Positions 8,369 to 15,324 of a stretch of 64,000 nt of DNA are shown piece by piece (within the stretch, counting starts at the first letter, position 1; each line of letters begins with the position of its first letter). The notes beneath the pieces were generated by a model. It ran no database searches. It saw only the letters and a list, made by a program, of their open reading frames with translations, and was not told where the DNA came from. Position numbers and translations under genes: made by a program. Origin of the DNA: Pedobacter jeongneungensis (GTDB lineage: Bacteria; Bacteroidota; Bacteroidia; Sphingobacteriales; Sphingobacteriaceae); contig NZ_AYMG01000017.1 in the NCBI RefSeq assembly GCF_000633455.1, forward strand, positions 225,010 through 289,009, written 5' to 3'.

Positions 8369-10588
8369 ATGTCAAATACATCAAAAATTATCTACACCAA
8401 AACCGATGAGGCGCCAATGTTGGCTACTTATTCACTTTTACCTATCGTACAAGCTTTTACCGCATCAGCAGGTATTGATGTAGAAACCAGAGATATTTCT
8501 TTAGCAGGAAGAATTTTGGCAAACTTTCCTGAGTATTTAAAAGACGACCAAAAAATTGGTGACGCTTTAGCAGAGCTTGGTGCATTGGCAACCACTCCAG
8601 AGGCAAACATCATCAAATTACCAAATATCTCTGCTTCTATTCCACAATTGGTAGGTGCAATTACTGAGTTACAGGCTCAGGGTTTTGCCATTCCTAACTA
8701 TCCGGATAACGCACAGAGCGACGAAGAAAAAGCAATTAAAGCTAAATATGCAAAAGTTTTAGGTTCGGCAGTAAACCCTGTTTTACGTGAAGGTAACTCT
8801 GACCGTAGGGCGCCTAAAGCGGTTAAAAACTATGCTAAACAAAATCCACACTCAATGGGTAAATGGTCGGCAGATTCTAAAACCAAAGTGGCCAGCATGA
8901 CTGAAGGCGATTTTTACGGTTCAGAAAAATCTACCACTGTTGCTGAAGCTGGTCAGTTTAAAATCGAATTTGTAGCTGCCGATGGTACGGTAACCGAATT
9001 GAAAGGTTTATCGCCATTAAAAGCAGGAGAGGTGATTGATAGCTCTGCATTGAGCTTATCGGCATTGAAAACTTTTGTGGCTAAAGAAATTGCGGAGGCT
9101 AAAGCTGAAGGCGTTTTATTATCTGCACACTTAAAAGCGACGATGATGAAAGTGTCTGACCCGATTATTTTTGGTGCCATTGTTGAAGTTTATTTCGCAG
9201 ATGTTTTTACCAAATATGCAGATCTTTTCAAAGAACTAAATATTGATACCCGTAATGGTTTAGGCGATGTTTATGCAAAAATTGCAGGCAACCCTAAACA
9301 GGCAGAAGTTGAAGCCGCTTTGGCACAGGCAATTGAAAATGGACCAGCTTTAGCCATGGTAAACTCTGATAAAGGAATTACAAACCTACACGTACCATCG
9401 GATGTGATTGTTGATGCTTCTATGCCGGCAATGATCCGTACATCAGGCCAGATGTGGAACAAAGAAGGTAAACCAGAAGATACGATTGCTTTAATTCCAG
9501 ATCGTTCTTATGCTGGTGTGTATACCGCAACCATTGATGACTGTAAAGCACATGGTGCGTTTGATGTAACCACCATTGGTTCGGTACCAAACGTAGGTTT
9601 AATGGCTCAAAAGGCAGAAGAATATGGTTCACACGATAAAACGTTTCAAGCTACAGGAACAGGAATAATCCGAGTTACTGATGCTGACGGTAAAGTATTT
9701 TTTGATCAGAAAGTAGAAAAAGGTGATATTTTCCGCATGTGCCAGACTAAAGATGCGCCAATTCAGGATTGGGTAAAATTAGCGGTAAACAGGGCACGCC
9801 TATCAGAAACTCCAGCTGTTTTCTGGTTAGATGAGCAAAGAGCGCATGATAGAGAAATCATTGCAAAAGTAAATACTTACTTAAAAGACCACGATACTAC
9901 AGGTTTAGATATCCGTATTTTAGCCCCAATTGAAGCCACTAAATTTACTTTAGAGCGTATCCGTAAAGGTTTAGATACCATTTCGGTTACTGGTAACGTA
10001 TTGCGTGATTATTTAACTGATTTATTCCCGATTTTAGAGTTAGGAACTTCAGCGAAAATGCTTTCTATTGTTCCATTAATGAACGGTGGTGGTTTATTCG
10101 AAACCGGTGCAGGTGGTTCTGCCCCTAAACATATTGAGCAATTTATCGAAGAAGGTTATTTACGTTGGGATTCGCTAGGTGAGTTTTTGGCACTTCAGGC
10201 CTCTTTAGAGCATTTATCTCAAACCCAAAACAATGCAAAAGCACAGGTACTGGCTGATGCTTTGGATGAGGCAAATGCTAAATTCTTGGCAACTGATAAA
10301 TCGCCAGGTAGAAAATTAGGAACGATCGATAACCGTGGTTCTCACTTCTATTTAGCTTTATATTGGGCTGAGGCGTTAGCTGCTCAGAGCAAAGATGCTG
10401 ATCTGAAAGCCAGATTTGCACCATTGGCTAAAACTTTGTTAGAAAATGAAGCCAAAATCAACGAGGAATTGATCGGTTCGCAGGGCAAACCTCAAAACAT
10501 TGGCGGTTACTACAACCCTAATGATGAGCTGGCAAGCAAAGCCATGCGCCCAAGTGAAACATTAAATACATCTTTGGCTAGTTTATAA
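8369..10588 (+). CDS. icd: NADP-dependent isocitrate dehydrogenase, monomeric type
   Basis: A 739-residue protein, the usual length for the large monomeric IDH family (EC 1.1.1.42), which converts isocitrate and NADP+ to 2-oxoglutarate, CO2 and NADPH in the cytoplasm. Recognisable family blocks are KIIYTKTDEAPMLATYSLLP at the N-terminus, LREGNSDRRAPKAVKNYAK (about 138-156, substrate binding), GTSAKMLSIVPLMNGGGLFE and GAGGSAPKHIEQF in the C-terminal half. This type is unrelated in length to the dimeric IDH. Gene stands alone with its own terminator. Confidence 0.95.
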   Translation: MSNTSKIIYTKTDEAPMLATYSLLPIVQAFTASAGIDVETRDISLAGRILANFPEYLKDDQKIGDALAELGALATTPEANIIKLPNISASIPQLVGAITELQAQGFAIPNYPDNAQSDEEKAIKAKYAKVLGSAVNPVLREGNSDRRAPKAVKNYAKQNPHSMGKWSADSKTKVASMTEGDFYGSEKSTTVAEAGQFKIEFVAADGTVTELKGLSPLKAGEVIDSSALSLSALKTFVAKEIAEAKAEGVLLSAHLKATMMKVSDPIIFGAIVEVYFADVFTKYADLFKELNIDTRNGLGDVYAKIAGNPKQAEVEAALAQAIENGPALAMVNSDKGITNLHVPSDVIVDASMPAMIRTSGQMWNKEGKPEDTIALIPDRSYAGVYTATIDDCKAHGAFDVTTIGSVPNVGLMAQKAEEYGSHDKTFQATGTGIIRVTDADGKVFFDQKVEKGDIFRMCQTKDAPIQDWVKLAVNRARLSETPAVFWLDEQRAHDREIIAKVNTYLKDHDTTGLDIRILAPIEATKFTLERIRKGLDTISVTGNVLRDYLTDLFPILELGTSAKMLSIVPLMNGGGLFETGAGGSAPKHIEQFIEEGYLRWDSLGEFLALQASLEHLSQTQNNAKAQVLADALDEANAKFLATDKSPGRKLGTIDNRGSHFYLALYWAEALAAQSKDADLKARFAPLAKTLLENEAKINEELIGSQGKPQNIGGYYNPNDELASKAMRPSETLNTSLASL

Positions 10589-10591
10589 GCT

Positions 10592-10636
10592 GAGTTGTCA
10601 ACTTTAATATGCTTCTGGCATGGAAGTTGACAACTC
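10592..10636. repeat. 13-bp inverted repeat, GTTGTCAACTT family, copy 1
   Basis: Perfect arms at 10592-10604 and 10624-10636 (GAGTTGTCAACTT / AAGTTGACAACTC) with a 19-nt spacer. A second copy with the same arm length and the same 19-nt spacer is at 60426-60470. Confidence 0.8.
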
Positions 10637-10647
10637 TTGAAATATTT

Positions 10648-10681
10648 AGCGTCCTGATTTAAAAATCGGGGCGCTTTTTTT
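10648..10681 (+). terminator. Rho-independent terminator after icd
   Basis: Stem AGCGTCCTGATTT / AATCGGGGCGCT (with G-U or mismatch at one step) and a 3-nt loop, followed by seven T, 60 bp after the icd stop. Confidence 0.85.
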
Positions 10682-10767
10682 ATGATGGGTTTTTCAGCTT
10701 TAATAGTTATTTTGTTAGAAAGTTGATTGCATTTGGAAAGCAGATGCAGAAGCTTTTAGGCTGTAGC

Positions 10768-10830
10768 AGTCCCGCTCCCGCTTCTGCTCCCGATGAAGGA
10801 TCGGGAGCATCCCGCTTTGATCGGGTTTAG
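10768..10830 (+). repeat. inverted repeat element, CCCGAT-loop-ATCGGG family, copy 2
   Basis: Central hairpin GCTCCCGAT (10786-10794) / ATCGGGAGC (10800-10808). The element aligns with the minus-strand reading of 8069-8129. No gene is present between icd and 11124. Confidence 0.75.
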
Positions 10831-10871
10831 GTGGATTAGCCAGCAGGTGCTATTTGCGTAGATGTATTCCC

Positions 10872-10893
10872 CGGTCTGTGTCCCCACAGACCG
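10872..10893. repeat. palindrome CGGTCTGTG-TCCC-CACAGACCG, copy 1
   Basis: A perfect 9-bp stem with a 4-nt loop. An identical copy is at 11347-11368, and a reverse-oriented copy runs off the window at 63982-64000. Copies 1 and 2 bracket the duplicated segment 10904-11342. Confidence 0.85.
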
Positions 10894-10941
10894 ATAGCAG
10901 AATGATATACTTTCAAAATGGAAATTTTAGGCATTTTGCCT

Positions 10942-11038
10942 GCGTGAGGGATAGCAACGGAAAGCCCGCAGCCGTGAGGAACGAATGGTGAGGACTTGAA
11001 GTGTATAGCCCGACCCTTGCGCAGCTTGGGGCACGCCC
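10942..11038 (+). ncRNA. structured-looking dispersed element, copy A (possible ncRNA or leader)
   Basis: A 97-bp GC-rich block runs from GCGTGAGGGAT to GGGGCACGCC, with ends that can pair (GCGTG/CACGC) and internal motifs GGAAAGCCCGCAGC, GTGAGGAACG, GAGGACTTG and TAGCCCGACCC. A second copy at 12011-12107 differs at scattered positions only. Each sits about 85 bp before the start of a paralogous gene. It resembles a GC-rich repeated element that I recall from Bacteroidota spacers and might belong to the Flavo-1-type predicted RNAs; that family link is from memory and unverified. Confidence 0.4.
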
Positions 11039-11123
11039 AAATAATAATAAAATTATATGGCTAAAGAAAAACCTTATCTACACCGCTTTGTTATAATATT
11101 ATAAATTATAGGAGACTCATATC

Positions 11124-11402
11124 ATGGTAATTAACGAAAATAAAGGATCGCAGGATAAAATACATAGCACTACAGAAAATAGCGAAATCAATAAAGAAAA
11201 TTTATCGTACGATAAAAATAAAGAGAGTTACGAACTCGATGTAAAAGGAACGGACAGCGAATACGACCACCCGATGGGATATGAAACGGTTGCTGCGGGT
11301 GCAAAGGATGATGATTCTACCTATGATGAGGCAAACCCTTATCCCTCGGTCTGTGTCCCCACAGACCGAAAAAAAATAAGAGCAAATACTATTTTCGTTT
11401 AA
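11124..11402 (+). pseudogene. truncated duplicate of the acidic protein gene at 12192
   Basis: The first 73 codons are almost the same as those of the gene at 12192 (two amino-acid changes, V2A and N19K), as is the leader with its AGGAG-like ribosome site. After the shared NPY the reading frame enters the palindrome at 11347-11368 and ends 19 codons later in sequence unrelated to the paralogue. About 63 C-terminal residues of the full protein are lost. A short 92-residue product could still be made, but the fusion tail is encoded by repeat and flanking DNA, so it is best read as a broken copy. Confidence 0.75.
11347..11368. repeat. palindrome CGGTCTGTG-TCCC-CACAGACCG, copy 2
   Basis: Identical to 10872-10893. 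It starts 4 bp after the exact point where the truncated gene stops resembling its paralogue. Confidence 0.9.
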
Positions 11403-11922
11403 TTTGCCTTTTGTTAAATCGCTGCCCATTATCTGGCCAAAAATAAAGGGCGAAAAAGAAAATAGAAGAGACAATGGAGAGAAAGAAGAGCAAAAATGAA
11501 GTGTTGTTGGCATCTTCAGTATTATCATAAATGATTAATCCATCAGCATTGATCTGGTAAACGTTTACATCATCTGATAAAAGACTTTTCTTTAGTAAAA
11601 GATTGAGATTTTTTGAAGTTTTTAAAGCATCATTCACCCCATTCAATTCGTTCCGACTATCGTGAATCATCTCTAATCTTTGGCTAATTTCAAATGACTG
11701 CCCGTCGTTTTTCAGCTTAAACCTTAATACAGCGAACTTAGTGGTATCAACAATGGAAGAACGGCTTCTTTGAACTATTCTTGTTTCAATATCAACAGTT
11801 GAATAATCTAGGATGCCATTCGTTTCTTTAAGTAAGTTCCTGGAAAAAAGAATGTCAACCAAAAGGTAAATGGCGAAAGTTAAAGTAACGAAACCTAATA
11901 TTAAAGGCCTGAGGTTTTTCAA
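11389..11922 (-). CDS. two-TM membrane protein of unknown function, start uncertain
   Basis: The frame is open from an ATG at 12075, but its first roughly 30 codons read through the duplicated structured element (12011-12107), so that start is doubtful. I prefer the in-frame TTG at 11922, giving a 177-residue protein beginning LKNLRPLILGFVTLTF; an earlier TTG near codon 31 is another option. Transmembrane helices lie at about residues 6-26 and 140-160, with a soluble 110-residue domain between them (FAVLRFKLKNDGQSFEIS, VYQINADGLIIYDN) that is probably extracytoplasmic. A charged tail (KRQIKRK) ends the protein. Not recognised as a named family. It lies wholly inside the spacer between the two duplicate copies. 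Confidence 0.55.
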   Translation of the reverse strand: MKNLRPLILGFVTLTFAIYLLVDILFSRNLLKETNGILDYSTVDIETRIVQRSRSSIVDTTKFAVLRFKLKNDGQSFEISQRLEMIHDSRNELNGVNDALKTSKNLNLLLKKSLLSDDVNVYQINADGLIIYDNTEDANNTSFLLFFLSIVSSIFFFALYFWPDNGQRFNKRQIKRK

Positions 11923-12010
11923 TGTTTTAGCGTGTTCTTTATTAGCATTTTTGCCGTAAATTAAGTAGAATAATATACCTTTCAAAATGAAATTTTTTAG
12001 ACGCTTTGCT

Positions 12011-12107
12011 GCGTGAGGGATAGAAACGGAAAGCCCGCAGCCGTGAGGAAGGAATGGTGAGGACTTGCAGTGCATAGCCCGACCCTTGCGTAGCTTGGGG
12101 CACGCCC
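12011..12107 (+). ncRNA. structured-looking dispersed element, copy B (possible ncRNA or leader)
   Basis: Second copy of the element at 10942-11038, with the same end pairing (GCGTG/CACGC) and internal motifs and the same distance to the downstream ATG. Differences include CAACGG against AAACGG and GCGCAGC against GCGTAGC. The surrounding duplication starts near 11972. Confidence 0.4.
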
Positions 12108-12191
12108 AAATAATAACAAATTCTTTTGCTAAAGAAAAACCTTATTTACACCGCTTTGTTATAACATTATAAATTATAGGAGACCCACACC

Positions 12192-12602
12192 ATGGCAATT
12201 AACGAAAATAAAGGATCGCAGGATAAAATACATAGCACTACAGAAAAGAGCGAAATCAACAAAGAAAATTTATCGTACGATAAAAATAAAGAGAGTTACG
12301 AACTTGATGTAAAAGGAACGGACAGCGAATACGATCACCCAATGGGTTACGAAACAGTTGCTGCAGGTGCAAAGGATGATGATTCTACTTATGATGAGGC
12401 AAACCCTTATGTAGGCGATGAATATGCCCGGAACGAAGATATAGCCGAAGATAATTTGGAAGAATTAGGCATGCATGTAGATAACGGTGAAAGTGTAAAG
12501 CTGAACCCGGAAGATGAAATTCTAGCCCGTACACCTGAAGATAACCGCGATGACCTGGATGAAGAAGGTTACCCGATTAATGATGCACCTAATAATAATT
12601 AA
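12192..12602 (+). CDS. acidic, probably disordered small protein (intact paralogue)
   Basis: A 136-residue, highly charged protein with no hydrophobic core, no signal peptide and no cysteine. It is dominated by Asp, Glu, Asn and Lys (for example KDDDSTYDEANPY, ARTPEDNRDDLDEEGYP), so it is likely intrinsically disordered and cytoplasmic. An AGGAG motif sits about 10 bp before the ATG, a stronger Shine-Dalgarno match than at most genes here. The gene is preceded by the structured element and closed by a hairpin terminator. Its 5' half and leader are duplicated at 11124. No function can be assigned; a stress-related role is only a guess. Confidence 0.7.
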   Translation: MAINENKGSQDKIHSTTEKSEINKENLSYDKNKESYELDVKGTDSEYDHPMGYETVAAGAKDDDSTYDEANPYVGDEYARNEDIAEDNLEELGMHVDNGESVKLNPEDEILARTPEDNRDDLDEEGYPINDAPNNN

Positions 12603-12613
12603 CTAATTATAAT

Positions 12614-12652
12614 AAAAATGGGTTTAGCAGTTTAACTGTTAAGCCCATTTTT
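12614..12652 (+). terminator. terminator hairpin after the acidic protein gene
   Basis: AAAAATGGGTTT (12614-12625) pairs with AAGCCCATTTTT (12641-12652) with one G-U pair, ending in five T. Confidence 0.75.
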
Positions 12653-12679
12653 AATGGCATATACTGCTAAGCCTCTTGT

Positions 12680-13215
12680 TTTTAGCGCTAATTTCTCAAA
12701 TAAACTATCTCGTTAACCTTCAATAGTCCGTGTACTGCAGTTCATTTGGTTGGCAATTTCCTTATAGTTCATTTCTGTTACAGTAAACGTAAAAATATTT
12801 TCTCTCTATCGTTAAAAAAAACTTTTTTATCAGATTGCTTTGTTCCATTACTGATACTTGAAAATACTTTGCTTGCAGCCCAATTTGGGTAATAATATCT
12901 ATTTTAACTAAATGGTTCAGTGCATTCGCCAATACCGCTGGATGTATATTTTTAGCAAATATCCGTGATCACCACTTTTGATCATCTTTACAAGGCTATG
13001 CTCATCATCTAGCATACTTAAGCCCATAATTAGTACATCGGGATGTATTTCTTTTAACCAGGAGGCCATGGGTTTCAAAGCCATTCATTAACGTGATTAC
13101 CACCCATTAGGACTATTCTTTTTTTGATGTTATTTAGTCCAATACCTCTGCTTACCGATTTTCTATATTAAAACCTTTGTCATCGTCACTTAGCGTAGTA
13201 CGAACTGCTTATTGT
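12680..13215 (-). pseudogene. decayed two-component system: kinase C-terminus plus LuxR-type response regulator
   Basis: Translating the minus strand by eye shows remnants in order. First comes a histidine-kinase ATP-binding tail (about 13210-13095; DDDKGFNIENR and, in another frame, RGIGLNNIKKRIVLMGG). Next is a receiver-like segment (about 13083-12950; EIHPDVLIMGLSM joined directly to DDEHSLVKMIKSG, implying an internal deletion, then GYLLK). Last is a LuxR/NarL helix-turn-helix (about 12810-12680; NDREKIFLRLL, then TEMNYKEIANQMNCSTRTIEG and DSLFEKLALKTR). There are frameshifts between parts and an in-frame TAA in the HTH where Tyr is usual, so it cannot make a working protein. Confidence 0.75.
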
Positions 13216-13423
13216 TATTGGTTATAGAATGTTCAGCTGGGAAAGCTAGGGGTATTACCCCGTTTTCAGTATCGTTAAACAACGGTAAATTTTATCGTTA
13301 AACACACATCGAAATTCAGTTTTATACACATTGATTGCGGTCTCATCGTATAGCAACTTTGTGATGTGCAAGCCCGACTGCAAATTTTAGTAATACGGCA
13401 ACTTGTTAAAACAGATAGAATTG

Positions 13424-13507
13424 ATGAGAAAGGATTCAAAGCAAATAGCAGAGATTATAAATAGTATTCAAATTAAAGGAGTATTCCGAAAATCCTTAAA
13501 AGAGTAG
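13424..13507 (+). CDS. possible 27-residue leader ORF upstream of the secreted duplicated protein
   Basis: An ATG at 13424 opens 27 codons (MRKDSKQIAEIINSIQIKG...RKSLKE) ending TAG at 13507, 24 bp before the next start. It is basic and amphipathic. Such a short frame could occur by chance; the closeness to the next gene is the only support. Confidence 0.25.
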   Translation: MRKDSKQIAEIINSIQIKGVFRKSLKE

Positions 13508-13531
13508 GAATAAAAATTAAATCTAAATAAA

Positions 13532-14212
13532 ATGAAAAAATCAATTCTACTACTAACAGCATTAGCTTTTAGTACTATCGCATTTTCGCAACAAAGAACA
13601 GTAAAATTTACTAAAGCAGAGCAACAGCAGATGCAGCGGATTCTTGGTAAAGATTTTACGGCGGTATTAGGTGGGCAGGGACAACTGGCTGTGGTTACGC
13701 CTGACAAAGTTGGACAATTGAAATCGACAGCAAGAGGTAGTTTTAGCGGAATGCCTGGACTTGCAGCTAATGCAGTTCTAGCCGCTAACGAAAAATGGTG
13801 GGTTTATAAACAAAGTGGCGATTTGCTTAAGTCTAAATTGGGAGAAGAACGTTTTAACCAATTAAATAAAATCCTTACTAAAAAAGGATTGGATATTAAG
13901 GCGGTTGAAAAACCAGTAGAATTTACCAGGGCGGAGCAACAACAGCTACAAAGGGTTTTGGGTAGAGATTTTACAGCAGTGTTGGGTGACCAGGGACAGC
14001 TGGCAGTTGTTACACCAGACAAAGTTGGACAATTAAAATCGACAGTAAGGGGTGGTTTTAGCGGAATGCCCGGACTTGCAGCTAATGCAGTTTTAGCCGC
14101 TAACGAAAAATGGTGGGTTTATAAACAAAGTGGCGATTTGCTTAAATCTAAACTAGGAGAAGAACGTTTTAACCAGTTAAATTCAATCCTTGCTAAAAAA
14201 GGATTGAATTAA
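13532..14212 (+). CDS. secreted protein made of two near-identical 98-residue repeats
   Basis: A 226-residue protein with a clear signal peptide (residues 1-19, FSTIAFS followed by QQ). Repeat 1 spans 24-121 and repeat 2 spans 129-226; they differ at only about a dozen positions and share FTAVLG-QGQLAVVTPDKVG, FSGMPGLAANAVLAANEKWW, VYKQSGDLLKSKLGEERFNQ. The DNA is also nearly identical with a 315-bp offset, so the duplication is recent or being homogenised. No cysteine and no catalytic motif. It precedes an HTTM/SdpB-like gene and a one-TM gene and may be the substrate or exported product of that pair; this is inferred from gene order only. Confidence 0.75.
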   Translation: MKKSILLLTALAFSTIAFSQQRTVKFTKAEQQQMQRILGKDFTAVLGGQGQLAVVTPDKVGQLKSTARGSFSGMPGLAANAVLAANEKWWVYKQSGDLLKSKLGEERFNQLNKILTKKGLDIKAVEKPVEFTRAEQQQLQRVLGRDFTAVLGDQGQLAVVTPDKVGQLKSTVRGGFSGMPGLAANAVLAANEKWWVYKQSGDLLKSKLGEERFNQLNSILAKKGLN

Positions 14213-14223
14213 AACCTGATACG

Positions 14224-14250
14224 CTAGTGCAGCAGTTATTGTTGCACTAG
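14224..14250 (+). promoter_or_regulatory. intergenic hairpin between the secreted protein and HTTM genes
   Basis: CTAGTGCA (14224-14231) and TGCACTAG (14243-14250) form a perfect 8-bp stem with an 11-nt loop and no following T-tract. It could attenuate, stabilise or mark processing of a shared transcript. Confidence 0.5.
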
Positions 14251-14409
14251 AATATCAGAAGCTATTTAAATTTCAACTGGTTCTTTTACAGTTATCGCAA
14301 ATTTTAAAAGGCGCTCAAATTTGAACCCTGCTATACAAAGAAATAACTCAACAAATTTAAATGGTTTCTTAATGTTATTTAAATCAATAAAATACCAAAA
14401 AAACAGAAA

Positions 14410-15324
14410 ATGGATTTATATAAAATTAAAAGTGTTTTGAAGGAGAATGTGTTTTATAACATTACCTATTGCTATAACGCTAACCAATTAGAAGTATTTA
14501 GAATTTTGGTAGCGCTATTTGCAATTATTTCGATGTTTACATTGGTTTTAGATTACGATGTTTTTTTTGCGCCAAACGGTATAGTTAATTGGGAGGTTTC
14601 TAATGCAAATGCCCTTTGGTTCGAGTGTCATCCGCAAAAAATAGCTGATTTATTGCACGTGTCGCCCCAGTATGTAATGATTTCAATTCTTACGGTATAT
14701 TTTTTAAGCCTTGGTACGTTATTGTTAGGCATTTGGACGAGATTATCAGCCATTATTTGCTTAATTACCTTTACGCTAATTACCAATGTAATGTCTTCTT
14801 TTGCATTTGGTGTAGATATTTATCAATCGGTATGCTTTTTCTTTCTAACCATATTTCCAACAGGCTATAGCTTGTCGCTAATCAAAAAAGATAATTATCC
14901 TAGCCTTAACGAGATTAAGCAGATTTGTATTAGGGTATTGCAACTCTATTTAATTATAACTTATATATCGGCTGGATTTGAGAAAGCATTCATGTTAAAC
15001 TGGTGGAATGGGAGGTTTATTTATTTCCTGAGCAACGACCCAACCATTATGACAACAAGTTTTTTTCCAAAAGGCCAAAGTATTCTTTTTTATGCCTCTT
15101 TTGGGATTATGGTAGTGTTTATAGAATCATCATATTTTCTATTAGTATGGTTTAAGAAAACCAGATTGTACATCATATTGATCATTATATCAATGCATTT
15201 GTTTATTGCACTTTTTATGGACTTGTTGTTCTTTGGACTGCTTCTGATTGTGTTAAATGTAGTGTGTTGGTATCCAGTGTTTTTTGCTAATTTAAAATTG
15301 AAAGAAAATGATAAAAGCATATAA
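14410..15324 (+). CDS. HTTM-domain (SdpB-like) polytopic membrane protein
   Basis: A 304-residue integral membrane protein with about seven hydrophobic segments (roughly 28-48, 90-110, 112-131, 137-155, 172-190, 220-243, 252-290). The opening LEVFRILVALFA, the FFAPNGIVNW loop and AGFEKAFMLNWWNG-RFIYFLS match the HTTM fold shared by vitamin-K carboxylase and SdpB, the membrane protein needed to mature the Bacillus SdpC toxin. It overlaps the next gene by 17 bp. Base composition is visibly more AT-rich than neighbours such as dnaX and icd, hinting at transfer. Assignment to HTTM is fairly firm; an Sdp-like role is inference. Confidence 0.7.
   Translation: MDLYKIKSVLKENVFYNITYCYNANQLEVFRILVALFAIISMFTLVLDYDVFFAPNGIVNWEVSNANALWFECHPQKIADLLHVSPQYVMISILTVYFLSLGTLLLGIWTRLSAIICLITFTLITNVMSSFAFGVDIYQSVCFFFLTIFPTGYSLSLIKKDNYPSLNEIKQICIRVLQLYLIITYISAGFEKAFMLNWWNGRFIYFLSNDPTIMTTSFFPKGQSILFYASFGIMVVFIESSYFLLVWFKKTRLYIILIIISMHLFIALFMDLLFFGLLLIVLNVVCWYPVFFANLKLKENDKSI

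Noticed and set aside
11124..11402. Intact second gene for the acidic protein
   Set aside because: Similarity to the paralogue stops abruptly at codon 73 and the tail is palindrome and flanking DNA.
12603..13531. Intact response regulator gene
   Set aside because: The matches fall in different frames with a stop inside the HTH and an internal deletion.
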